From an uncultured Succinivibrio sp. (GTDB lineage Bacteria; Pseudomonadota; Gammaproteobacteria; Enterobacterales; Succinivibrionaceae): a DNA stretch of 23,497 bases. Positions within the stretch are counted from its first letter, which is position 1, and each line of letters opens with the position of its first letter. Below the pieces are notes generated by a model. That model saw only the letters and a program-made list of their open reading frames with translations, was not told the origin of the DNA and did no database searches. Shown here in pieces: positions 14,981-23,390 of the stretch. The stretch is from contig CAAGLL010000070.1 of assembly GCA_900770725.1 (NCBI GenBank), positions 1 through 23,497 of the forward strand, in the 5' to 3' direction. Made by a program: the position numbers and the translations under genes.

Positions 14981-16717
14981 TTACATCTGCTCCATCACGT
15001 TGATGCCCAAAAGCCCCAGGCCCTGCTTGAGCACGCGGGCGGTGAGGCCGCAGAGCGCCAGGCGGCTGCGGCGGGGCTGCTCGTCAACGCCATCCTTGAG
15101 CACCGGGCAGGCCTCGTAGAAGTGCATGTACAGCCCGGAGAGTTCGAAGAGGTAGGTGCATAGCAGGTTGGGCAGGCACTTGTCCCCGGTCTGGCGCACC
15201 GCCTCGGCAAAGCCCAGCAGCTTTGCGCCGAGGGCCTTCTCGGCCTCGTTGCCGATCACTATCTGCCCAGGCTCGTCGCCAGCCTTGCGGAAGATCGCGC
15301 GGATGCGGCTGTAGGCGTACTGGAGGTAGGGGGCGGTGTTGCCGTCGAACGAGAGCATCTGGTCCCAGTCGAAGATGTAGTCGGTGTTGCGGTTCTTCGA
15401 GAGGTCGGCGTACTTGACCGCGCCGATGGCGATGTTGTGGACGACGCGCTTGCGCTCCTCGCCCTCAAGCGTGCTGCCGCGCTGCGTGAGCAGCGCCTCG
15501 ACGCGCGACTCGGCCTCGTCGAGCAGGTCGCGCAGCTTGACGGTGCCGCCGTCGCGGGTCTTGAACGGGCGGCCGTCCTTGCCGAGCATCATGCCGAACT
15601 GGCAGTGCTCGTAGGTGACGCCGTCGGGGACGTAGCCGGCCTTCTTGGCGATCTCCCAGACCACCTCGTGGTGCTGGTGCTGGCGCGAGTCGGAGAAATA
15701 GAGGATGCGCTGGGCGTGCAGCTTCTCGACGCGGTACTTGATGCAGGCGATGTCTGTGGTGTTGTAGAGGTACCCGCCGTCCTTCTTGCGGATGATGTTG
15801 CCCAGGAGCTCCCCGTCCTTGTTCTTGAACTCGGGCAGGTAGACGACCACGGCGCCCTGGTCCTCGACTGCGATCCCCTTCTTCATGAGGTCCTCGACCA
15901 CGCCCGGAAGCATGTCGTTGTAGAGGCTCTCGCCCATGATGTCCTTGGGCTTGAGCGTCACGTCGAGGCGGTCGTAGAGCTTCTGGTTCTGATCCATGGT
16001 CATCGTGACGAGCTTGCGCCACATCTTGCGGCAGTACTCGTCGCCGCCCTGGAGCAGCACCACGTAGTGCCTGGCCTTCTCGGCAAAATCCGGATCCTCG
16101 TCGTAGCACTGCTTGGCCTCGCGGTAGAAGGCCTCGAAGTCGCTCAGATCCATGCCGGCGCCCTGCTCGTTCTCCTTCTTCTCGAGGTATGCGATGAGCA
16201 TGCCGAACTGGGTGCCCCAGTCGCCGATGTGGTTGGCGCGGATCACGTGGTCGCCCTCAAACTCGAGCACCCTGACTATGGCGTCGCCGATGACGGTCGA
16301 GCGCAGGTGGTGCACGGCCATCTCCTTGGCGACGTTGGGGGCGGAGTAGTCCACGACCACGACCTTCGGATCCTGCTTGAGCTTGACGCCGAGCCTGGGG
16401 TCGGCGGCCATCGCGGAGAGCTGGCCTGCCACCTCGTCCTCGTTGACGAAGAAGTTGATGAAGCCGGGGCCTGCGACTTCGACCTTGGAGATCCGCTCGG
16501 ACGACGGGATCCTCGCCGCGATGGCCGCCGCGACGTCGGCGGGCTTGCGGTGCAGGGGCTTGGCGAGGATGAGCGCGGCATTGGTCGCGAAGTCGCCGCG
16601 CGAGCGGTCCTTGGTGCGGTCGACGCGGATCTTTGAGAGCAGATCCTGCGGCACCTCGTGCGCCGAGTCGATTTCCTTTATGCAGGTCTTGAGCAGGTCT
16701 TGAATGTATTCTTTCAT
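14981..16717 (-). CDS. argS: Arginyl-tRNA synthetase
   Basis: ArgS charges tRNA-Arg. The 578 residues have the N-terminal additional domain (about 1-110, ending GPGFINFFVNED), the class I catalytic core and the C-terminal anticodon-binding helical domain (from about 460, with YLQYAYSRIRAI). The first signature lies in YSAPNVAKEMAVHHLRST: the HIGH-type tetrapeptide reads A134-V-H-H137, where E. coli has HVGH. The second-signature region FGMMLGKDGRPFKTR matches the E. coli-type enzyme, which lacks a canonical KMSK. Length matches E. coli (577). It follows priA after an 85-base gap with a hairpin and directly abuts ftsN. The enzyme looks intact, since it is uninterrupted and conserved throughout. 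Confidence 0.95.
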   Translation of the reverse strand: MKEYIQDLLKTCIKEIDSAHEVPQDLLSKIRVDRTKDRSRGDFATNAALILAKPLHRKPADVAAAIAARIPSSERISKVEVAGPGFINFFVNEDEVAGQLSAMAADPRLGVKLKQDPKVVVVDYSAPNVAKEMAVHHLRSTVIGDAIVRVLEFEGDHVIRANHIGDWGTQFGMLIAYLEKKENEQGAGMDLSDFEAFYREAKQCYDEDPDFAEKARHYVVLLQGGDEYCRKMWRKLVTMTMDQNQKLYDRLDVTLKPKDIMGESLYNDMLPGVVEDLMKKGIAVEDQGAVVVYLPEFKNKDGELLGNIIRKKDGGYLYNTTDIACIKYRVEKLHAQRILYFSDSRQHQHHEVVWEIAKKAGYVPDGVTYEHCQFGMMLGKDGRPFKTRDGGTVKLRDLLDEAESRVEALLTQRGSTLEGEERKRVVHNIAIGAVKYADLSKNRNTDYIFDWDQMLSFDGNTAPYLQYAYSRIRAIFRKAGDEPGQIVIGNEAEKALGAKLLGFAEAVRQTGDKCLPNLLCTYLFELSGLYMHFYEACPVLKDGVDEQPRRSRLALCGLTARVLKQGLGLLGINVMEQM

Positions 16718-16730
16718 CGTTGGGTTCCAA

Positions 16731-16750
16731 AAGCCGCGCTGAGGCGGCTT
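16731..16750 (-). terminator. Hairpin between priA and argS, weak terminator or attenuator
   Basis: On the minus strand AAGCCGC (16750-16744), six-base loop, GCGGCTT (16737-16731) is followed by TTGG, so only a short T run. It lies 14 bases before the argS ATG, at its ribosome binding region. It could partly separate priA from argS or affect argS translation. I did not find a convincing separate argS promoter. Confidence 0.45.
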
Positions 16751-16802
16751 CCTGGCATTTTTCCTCAGGTTTCGTTCAACGGCAGAACGCCGCGGTTGCG
16801 CG

Positions 16803-19031
16803 TCAGTACATGATGATCGGATCGACCTCGACAGCGAAGCGCGCGTCGCCCCCTTGGGCGGCGCGGCCTGCGGCCTCGGCCGCGGCGTCGAGCAGCGCCG
16901 ACAGGCTCTGGCGGCTTGCGGACGTCAGCAGGATGTGGAAGTGGTAGCGGTTCTGCCTTTTCTCCATTTTATCAGACAACACGGGGCTCACCTTAACGCC
17001 AGGCCACTTGGCGGCAAGGCCTTCGAGCGCCTGGTGCACGAAGGAGAGCAGGGCGTAGGCGCACCTGCGGTCGGTGCTGTTTGAAAGGAGGAAGGCCTGC
17101 GAGGTGGCAGGCGGCAGTTCCATTTTGCGCCGCTCTTCCAGAAGCTCGGAGGCGATGGCGTCGTATGGAACGCCAGGATCGACGAGCTCGTTGAGCAGCA
17201 GGCTGTCGGGCGAGTGCGTCTGCACGAGCACGCGGCCGTGCTTGGCGGCGCGCCCGGCGCGCCCGGCGACCTGGGTCAGAAGCTGGGCGGAGTACTCGCG
17301 GGCCCTGAAGTCATCGGAGTAGAGCCCTGAGTCTACGTCCAGTATCCCCACGAGCGTGACGTCCGGGAAGTCGTGGCCCTTGGCCACCATCTGCGTGCCG
17401 AGCAGGATCTGGCTCTCCCCGCTGCGGATGCGCGAGAGATGCTCCTCGAGCGCGGCCTTGGTCGTCACAGTGTCGCGGTCGATGCGCTCTATGCCCACGT
17501 CCGGGTAGCGCTTGCGCAGGAAGTCCTCGGTCTGCTCGGTGCCAAATCCCGTTTCCATCAGCGCGTCCGCACCGCACTCCGGGCACTTTGCGGGGATGGG
17601 GAACGAGGATTCGCAGATGTGGCACTTGAGGCGCCCCTGCGCGCGGTGGACCGTGAGCGGGTTGTCGCAGCTTGGGCAGGTGAAGACGTGGCCGCAGGCG
17701 TGGCAGAACATGTGGTGCGAGTAGCCGCGGCGGTTCAGGAACAAGAGCACCTGGTTGCCGCGCGCGGTCTCCTCGCCTATGGCCTCCTCGAGCGTCTCCC
17801 CGATGCCGGCTGGCAGGCCGTCGGTGAGCGGCTCGCCGCGCAGGTCCACGATCTCGCAGTCGGGCATGAGCGCGCCGCCGGCGCGCTTGTGCAGATCGAG
17901 CTTGGTGAAGAGCCCGCGCGAGACGTTGTAGTAGCTCTCAAGGCTAGGGGTCGCCGAGCCCATGACCACCGGGCAGCCGCACTCCCTGCCGCGCACCAGG
18001 GCCAGCGAGCGCGCGTGGTAGCGGAAGCCGTCGGTCTGCTTGAACGAGGTGTCGTGCTCCTCGTCGAGCACGATGAGCCCCAGGTTCGGGATCGGCGTGA
18101 ACAGCGCGGTGCGGGTGCCGATGATGATCGCCGCGCGGCCTGAGGCCATGTCGATGTAGGCGTCCAGGCGCTCGCGGTCGCTCAGCTGCGAGTGCATCGA
18201 GGTCACAGGCACGCTGAAGCGGCGGTAGAAGCGGTTGAAGGTCTGAGGGGTCAGGGCGATCTCAGGCACCAGCACCAGCGCCGCGCGGCCTTGGGAGAGC
18301 GCGTGCTCGATGGCGCGCAGGTAGACCTCGGTCTTGCCCGATCCGGTGACGCCGTCCAAGAGGAAGGCTCCAAAGCCCTTGCATGAGGTGATGGCCTCGA
18401 TGGCCGCGCGCTGCTCGGGATCAGGATCAGGAGGAGTCTCGCGCAGCAATCTGCCGCCAAGCTCCCTCCAAGGCGTGAAGCTTCCGCTCAAGTCGGCCTT
18501 CACAGCCAGGCCGCGCTTCACGAGCGCGTTCTCGCTTTGCGAGGAGAAGCCGCGCTCGCGCAGCTCGCGCCGGCGCACCGGGCCGTGCTTCAGGATCCCG
18601 AGGATCTGAAGCTGCTCCTGCGACCTGATCCTCCTTAGGGCCTCCGGATCCTGCTGTGGCGCGAGCTTGAGCGCCGGGACCTCGGCGTAGGCGCACTTGG
18701 CGCCGTCGCGCAAGAGCTTGGGCAGCGCCGTGGCGTAGCACTGCCCTATGGGGTGGTGGTAGTAGCGCGACCCGAACTCGACCATCGCGCGCACGTCATT
18801 GGGGATGAGCCCGCGGGGGTCGAGCAGCTCGGCCTTCTGGATCCTGGAGGGAGGGACCCCGGCCTCCCCGGCTTGGCAGGTGGCGGTGACTATCCCGACG
18901 GCCTCGCTTCCTGCAAAGCGCGCGCGCACCCTCGAGCCTGGCAGCGCCTCTGGATCGCCTGCGTCGACCTTGTAGGCAAAGGTCTCCCTCAGCGGGCGGT
19001 TCACGGCGACTTTTACGTATACGGAAGGCAT
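16803..19031 (-). CDS. priA: Primosomal replication-restart helicase PriA
   Basis: PriA recognises stalled forks and reloads DnaB. The 742 residues (E. coli 732) show the N-terminal 3'-end-binding domain from MPSVYVKVAVNRPL, Walker A GVTGSGKT (227-234), DEEH box (323-326) and GSATPS (358-363). The zinc-binding cysteines are C443, C446, C452, C455, C470, C473, C483 and C486, with spacing identical to E. coli. Helicase motifs GTQMVAKGHDFP and QVAGRAGR follow. I chose ATG 19031-19029 because the family begins at this point; an in-frame extension upstream to 19199 has no family match and overlaps the rpmE promoter. No strong ribosome binding site precedes it. It heads a long minus-strand run of genes and is divergent from rpmE, as in E. 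coli. Confidence 0.96.
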   Translation of the reverse strand: MPSVYVKVAVNRPLRETFAYKVDAGDPEALPGSRVRARFAGSEAVGIVTATCQAGEAGVPPSRIQKAELLDPRGLIPNDVRAMVEFGSRYYHHPIGQCYATALPKLLRDGAKCAYAEVPALKLAPQQDPEALRRIRSQEQLQILGILKHGPVRRRELRERGFSSQSENALVKRGLAVKADLSGSFTPWRELGGRLLRETPPDPDPEQRAAIEAITSCKGFGAFLLDGVTGSGKTEVYLRAIEHALSQGRAALVLVPEIALTPQTFNRFYRRFSVPVTSMHSQLSDRERLDAYIDMASGRAAIIIGTRTALFTPIPNLGLIVLDEEHDTSFKQTDGFRYHARSLALVRGRECGCPVVMGSATPSLESYYNVSRGLFTKLDLHKRAGGALMPDCEIVDLRGEPLTDGLPAGIGETLEEAIGEETARGNQVLLFLNRRGYSHHMFCHACGHVFTCPSCDNPLTVHRAQGRLKCHICESSFPIPAKCPECGADALMETGFGTEQTEDFLRKRYPDVGIERIDRDTVTTKAALEEHLSRIRSGESQILLGTQMVAKGHDFPDVTLVGILDVDSGLYSDDFRAREYSAQLLTQVAGRAGRAAKHGRVLVQTHSPDSLLLNELVDPGVPYDAIASELLEERRKMELPPATSQAFLLSNSTDRRCAYALLSFVHQALEGLAAKWPGVKVSPVLSDKMEKRQNRYHFHILLTSASRQSLSALLDAAAEAAGRAAQGGDARFAVEVDPIIMY

Positions 19032-19076
19032 TTGGGCGGGGTTTTGGGAATTTGCCAGGGCGCGCGCGAAAAAAAA

Positions 19077-19105
19077 TTGCGCATGGCGCCGATTCGGCTT
19101 ATCAT
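19077..19105 (+). promoter_or_regulatory. Promoter of rpmE
   Basis: TTGCGC (19077-19082), a 17-base spacer and TATCAT (19100-19105) make a sigma-70-type promoter. It lies after an A-rich stretch (19069-19076) that could act as an UP element. Transcription would begin near 19112, giving a leader of about 70 bases. Confidence 0.6.
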
Positions 19106-19123
19106 AGCGCAGTTTTTTAATCG

Positions 19124-19166
19124 GCGTATGGTGTCTGGCGCATAAGCGGCCGGAAGTGCGATACGC
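19124..19166 (+). promoter_or_regulatory. Structured rpmE leader, candidate L31 autoregulation site
   Basis: GCGTAT (19124-19129) pairs with ATACGC (19161-19166). Inside, CTGGC (19135-19139) pairs with GCCGG (19149-19153) around a 9-nt loop, one pair being G-U. The ribosome binding site AGAGGA (19169-19174) follows directly. rpmE leaders in gammaproteobacteria are reported to bind L31 as feedback control. That this hairpin does so is inference. Confidence 0.5.
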
Positions 19167-19181
19167 AAAGAGGACCAACAA

Positions 19182-19430
19182 ATGAAACCGAACATCCACC
19201 CCAAGTACGAGGAAGTGACCGTCCGCTGCTCTTGCGGCAACACTTTCAAGATCCGTTCAACCGCCGGCCATGACCTGAACATTGACGTGTGCTCCAAGTG
19301 CCACCCGTTCTACACCGGCAAGCAGAAGATCGTTGACACCGGCGGGCGTGTCGAGGCCTTCAAGAAGCGCTTTGGCGCTTTCGGCGCCTTCGATCTCGGC
19401 GCTGGCAAGAAGGTCGCTGCCAAGAAGTAA
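19182..19430 (+). CDS. rpmE: 50S ribosomal protein bL31, zinc-binding type
   Basis: bL31 bridges the two ribosomal subunits. The 82-residue protein matches E. coli L31 closely through IHPKYEEVTVRCSCGN, IRSTAGHDLNIDVCSKCHPFYTGKQ and GGRVEAFKKRF. The four zinc ligands C16, C18, C37 and C40 are present, so this is the C+ form used when zinc is sufficient. The C terminus is about 12 residues longer than in E. coli, with a basic end. It has its own promoter, leader and terminator. Confidence 0.98.
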   Translation: MKPNIHPKYEEVTVRCSCGNTFKIRSTAGHDLNIDVCSKCHPFYTGKQKIVDTGGRVEAFKKRFGAFGAFDLGAGKKVAAKK

Positions 19431-19444
19431 TTTCGCAGCGCGCA

Positions 19445-19497
19445 GGAGGCCGGACGGCAGCGGGGCATCGCCCCGAAGCCGCCCGGCCTTCCTTTTT
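19445..19497 (+). terminator. Intrinsic terminator of rpmE
   Basis: A long, slightly imperfect hairpin runs from GGAGGCCGG (19445) through CGGC and a GGGGC-ATC-GCCCC tip (19462-19474) back to CCGGCCTTCC, followed by TTTTT (19493-19497). Confidence 0.9.
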
Positions 19498-19763
19498 CAT
19501 CTTCAGGCGCAAGCTGCGACAGCGCCTGCCTCCACCCCTGCTCCGCTCCATCTTTGCAGTCAAGTCGTGTACGCCTTTTGTGCGTGAAAGCGACATCTGA
19601 TCAAAGTTTTTCAATTCGCCCTGCGCGACTGGTATCCAAGTAGGGCAAATCTGCTACACTTTTTTCCGAGCCTTGCAGCTCCAACGATTGCAAGGCAAAA
19701 AGACTTCAATAAGACAATTGCAGACAAACAGGGGCTGCGAGGGCAGCCCAGTGAGGTGGCACT
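19498..19763 (+). promoter_or_regulatory. Promoter and structured leader of the malic enzyme gene
   Basis: No gene lies between the rpmE terminator and the malic enzyme start. An extended -10, TGCTACACT (19652-19660), is the best promoter candidate; the -35 is weak. The transcript would start near 19667 and hold two perfect 7-bp hairpins: CCTTGCA (19671-19677) / TGCAAGG (19689-19695) with an 11-nt loop, and GGGCTGC (19732-19738) / GCAGCCC (19743-19749) with loop GAGG. The second ends 3 bases before the ribosome binding site GAGGTG (19753-19758). Confidence 0.5.
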
Positions 19764-21023
<1,260 letters not shown>

Positions 21024-21033
21024 CAAGGCATTA

Positions 21034-21088
21034 AAGGCGGGGCCGTGGCCCTGCCTTCATGAAGAAGCCCGGCTCATGCCGGGCTTTT
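21034..21088. terminator. Tandem terminator hairpins between the malic enzyme gene and trmA
   Basis: The first hairpin is AAGGC-G-GGGCC / GGCCC-T-GCCTT (21034-21057). The second is a perfect 9-bp stem AAGCCCGGC (21065-21073), loop TCAT, GCCGGGCTT (21078-21086), followed by TT. The second is a good intrinsic terminator and can work for both convergent genes. Confidence 0.85.
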
Positions 21089-21111
21089 GCGTCAATGAGG
21101 GCTCTTTTCTA

Positions 21112-22251
21112 CTACCTGCGCACGAGCAGCACCCCGCTTTCAAGGTGCGGGGTGTAGGGGAACTGGTCGAAGTAGGCGCGGCGCGCGATGCGGTGGGTCC
21201 TAAGCAGGGTCTTGAGATCCTCGCACTGGGTGGCCGGGTTGCAGGAGATGTAGATCACGCGCTCAAAGCGCGCCGTGAACGCCAATGACATGTCATCGCC
21301 CAGCCCGCAGCGGGGCGGATCGATGAGCAGCGTCGAAAAGTCGTAGGTTGAAAGGTCGCAGTCTATCTGCATGAGGCGGTGGAAGGGCCTCACCCCGTCC
21401 AAGGCCTGCGACATCTCCTCTGCGCTTAGGCGCGCCGTTTTAATATTTGTTATCCCGTTCTTTTTTATGTTGCGCGCGGCGATCTGCGCCGGCACGCGCG
21501 CAACCTCGGTGGCAAGCGCCTTCCTGAACAGATCAGAAAGGCAGACCGTGAAGGTGCCGCTGCCGCAGTAGAGCTCGAGGAGATCGCGATCCTGCTGCAG
21601 CGCGCAGCACTCCCGCGCGAACGAGACCATCTTGCAGGCAACTGCGGTGTTGGGCTGGGTGAAGCAGCCCTCAGCCTCGTAGAGGCCGAATGAACGATTA
21701 TCGGTGGTCCTGATCGTCTCGAGCACGCAGTCGCCTGGTACGGCTATCTTCTGCTTGCGGGAACGGGCCACCACGGAGGCCTTGAGCCCGTTTTGGGCGA
21801 AGAAGGCGATGAGGCCTTGGGCAGCTGCGCTCCAAGTCGCTTCATCGAGGCGGCGGTGGTAGTCGAGCGTGATCACCACCTCTCCTGCCATGTTGCAGAG
21901 GAACTCCGCCTCAAAGAGGTTGCGCGCGATCTCGCCCATAGAGGGGGCCGCCTCCTGCAAGAGCTGCATCGTGCGGTTGATCGCCTCGTGGGCCATCGGG
22001 AAGGACTTGACCTCATGGCGGATGCGCTCGCGGCCCTGCTTCTCGAACATCGCGTAGCAGATCCGATTGCCGTCGTGGAACACCGCAAACTCGGCGCGGT
22101 TGCGGAAGTGCTCCTTGGCCGACTCGTGGATCTCGGCCCTGGGGCATCCTGGTGCGACGGCCTCGAACAGGGCGTCGGCAGCATCGGTCTTTTCCTTCAG
22201 GTAGTCCCCGTAGTGCTCTGGATCGACTGTATTGAGAAGTGGTTTGAGCAT
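21112..22251 (-). CDS. trmA: tRNA (uracil-5-)-methyltransferase TrmA
   Basis: TrmA makes m5U54 (T54) in tRNA using S-adenosylmethionine. The 379 residues show RNRAEFAVFHDG, the SAM site LLELYCGSGTFT (224-235), the IDPPRCGLGD motif (310-319), the nucleophile C337 in YISCNP, and E371 in HLESG. The 34-residue spacing between C337 and E371 equals that in E. coli (C324, E358). E. coli TrmA is 366 residues. GAGGAAAG precedes the ATG. It is divergent from murI. In E. coli btuB lies between these two genes; here it is absent. Confidence 0.96.
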   Translation of the reverse strand: MLKPLLNTVDPEHYGDYLKEKTDAADALFEAVAPGCPRAEIHESAKEHFRNRAEFAVFHDGNRICYAMFEKQGRERIRHEVKSFPMAHEAINRTMQLLQEAAPSMGEIARNLFEAEFLCNMAGEVVITLDYHRRLDEATWSAAAQGLIAFFAQNGLKASVVARSRKQKIAVPGDCVLETIRTTDNRSFGLYEAEGCFTQPNTAVACKMVSFARECCALQQDRDLLELYCGSGTFTVCLSDLFRKALATEVARVPAQIAARNIKKNGITNIKTARLSAEEMSQALDGVRPFHRLMQIDCDLSTYDFSTLLIDPPRCGLGDDMSLAFTARFERVIYISCNPATQCEDLKTLLRTHRIARRAYFDQFPYTPHLESGVLLVRR

Positions 22252-22293
22252 TTGGCTTTCCTCGTGAGCCGCGCAGCGGCATTGGACAGGGGG

Positions 22294-22322
22294 ATTTTAC
22301 CCGCGCAGGGCGATAAGGTCGA
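22294..22322 (-). promoter_or_regulatory. Probable promoter of trmA
   Basis: On the minus strand TCGACC (22322-22317), a 17-base spacer and TAAAAT (22299-22294) fit a sigma-70 promoter, 43 bases before the ATG. The -35 matches the consensus at 4 of 6 positions. Confidence 0.5.
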
Positions 22323-22431
22323 TCCCGCGCTGGGAAATGGGCGCATGGGTTGCGGCGCAGACGCATGGCGTTTGGGCTTGAGGTTATCGGCAATTGCGCA
22401 GATGAGTGCTGCAAGGCGCGGCCGGGCGGAC

Positions 22432-22460
22432 GTGAAAGCGGACTTCCCAAAAGCTAAAAT
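22432..22460 (+). promoter_or_regulatory. Probable promoter of murI
   Basis: GTGAAA (22432-22437), a 17-base spacer and TAAAAT (22455-22460). The start point would be near 22467, which excludes the upstream TTG at 22467 as a translation start and supports ATG 22503. Confidence 0.5.
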
Positions 22461-22502
22461 CGAAGCTTGCGCGGGTATTCCCGCCAAAGGATGGGGGATC
22501 TC

Positions 22503-23312
22503 ATGGAAAAGGCCAGGCGCGTGGTTTTCTTCGACTCAGGAGTGGGCGGGCTCTCGGTGTACCGGGACGTCAAGAAGCTCAACCCGGCAGTCGAGGGCTA
22601 CTACATCTTCGACAACGAATGCTTCCCCTACGGCACCAAGACCCCGGAGTTCCTCGAGGAGCGGGTGTGCTCGATCCTGCGCAGGATGCGCGAGCTCTAT
22701 GCTCCAGCGGCGGTCGTGATCGCCTGCAATACCGCCAGCACCGTGGTGCTGCCGCAGGTGCGCGCGGCCCTCGACATTCCCGTGGTGGGGGTGGTTCCAG
22801 CCATCAAGCCTGCGGCGAGGATCTCCAAGAAGAAGGTGATCGCGCTGCTCGCCACGCCCGGCACAGTAGGGCGTCCCTACACGGACGAGCTCATCAGCAA
22901 GTACGCCCAAGGCTGCAAGGTGATCAAGGTGGGATCGCCTGTCCTGGCGTCCATAGCTGAAAGAAGGCTGTCCACCGGCAGCACCGACGTCGAGGGCATA
23001 AGGGAGGCGGTAAGGCCGATCATGGATCTTGAAGGGGATGAGCGCCCCGATGTCGTGGTGCTCGGATGCACCCATTACCCGTTCATATCAGACGTGCTCG
23101 AGCGCCTGATGCCGGACATCCGCTTCATCGACACCGGGGAGGCGATCGGCAGGCGCGTTGCCAGCGTGCTGTCGGGACTCGGCGAAAGCTCATGGCAGGA
23201 GCGCACCGGCGAGAGGGCGTTCTACACCGGGATCTTAGGTGACTACGAAGGCCGCCTGCGCATGGTCCGAAGCTTTGGATTCAGGAGCCTCGATCAATTC
23301 AAAATCAAGTGA
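22503..23312 (+). CDS. murI: Glutamate racemase
   Basis: MurI converts L- to D-glutamate for peptidoglycan. The 269 residues start MEKARRVVFFDSGVGGLSVY. The two catalytic cysteines are C75 in ACNTAST and C189 in GCTHYP. FDNECFPYGTKT and GVVPAIKPAA match the E. coli enzyme well. I prefer ATG 22503, which has a G-rich site (GGGGGA, 22493-22498) and AAAGGA (22486-22491) upstream. ATG 22491 in the same frame would add four residues but has no spaced ribosome binding site. It lies directly before an rRNA operon, as in E. coli (murI then rrnB). The stop is inside a 7-bp palindrome. Confidence 0.95.
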   Translation: MEKARRVVFFDSGVGGLSVYRDVKKLNPAVEGYYIFDNECFPYGTKTPEFLEERVCSILRRMRELYAPAAVVIACNTASTVVLPQVRAALDIPVVGVVPAIKPAARISKKKVIALLATPGTVGRPYTDELISKYAQGCKVIKVGSPVLASIAERRLSTGSTDVEGIREAVRPIMDLEGDERPDVVVLGCTHYPFISDVLERLMPDIRFIDTGEAIGRRVASVLSGLGESSWQERTGERAFYTGILGDYEGRLRMVRSFGFRSLDQFKIK

Positions 23313-23324
23313 TAACAATCACTT
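23307..23324. repeat. Palindrome over the murI stop codon
   Basis: AAGTGAT (23307-23313), AACA, ATCACTT (23318-23324) is a perfect 7-bp inverted repeat containing the TGA stop. The downstream DNA is A-rich rather than T-rich on the plus strand, so it is at best a weak terminator. It may protect the mRNA end or bind a protein. Confidence 0.5.
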
Positions 23325-23326
23325 AT

Positions 23327-23384
23327 AAAAAACATCGAAGTTTTTTAAAATTTTTGTTGACTCGGATTTAAAACTCCGTATAAT
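23327..23384 (+). promoter_or_regulatory. rRNA operon promoter with A/T-rich UP-like region
   Basis: TTGACT (23357-23362), a 16-base spacer and a perfect TATAAT (23379-23384) make a strong promoter. Upstream, 23325-23355 is almost only A and T and includes AAAAAAC / GTTTTTT (23327-23333 / 23340-23346), an UP-element-like arrangement typical of rrn promoters. The start would be near 23391. Only one promoter is apparent, whereas E. coli rrn operons have P1 and P2. Confidence 0.85.
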
Positions 23385-23390
23385 GCATTT

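Noticed and set aside
16307..16318. ArgS as a pseudogene because of the altered HIGH motif
   Set aside because: The frame is full length with conserved flanks and the last histidine kept, so a lineage variant is more likely.
15437..16636. 399-codon plus-strand frame across argS
   Set aside because: Rich in V, L, H and D, a typical antisense shadow of a GC-rich gene. argS is secure on the other strand.
22467..22502. Upstream TTG start for murI
   Set aside because: It coincides with the predicted transcription start, lacks a ribosome binding site, and adds residues outside the family pattern.
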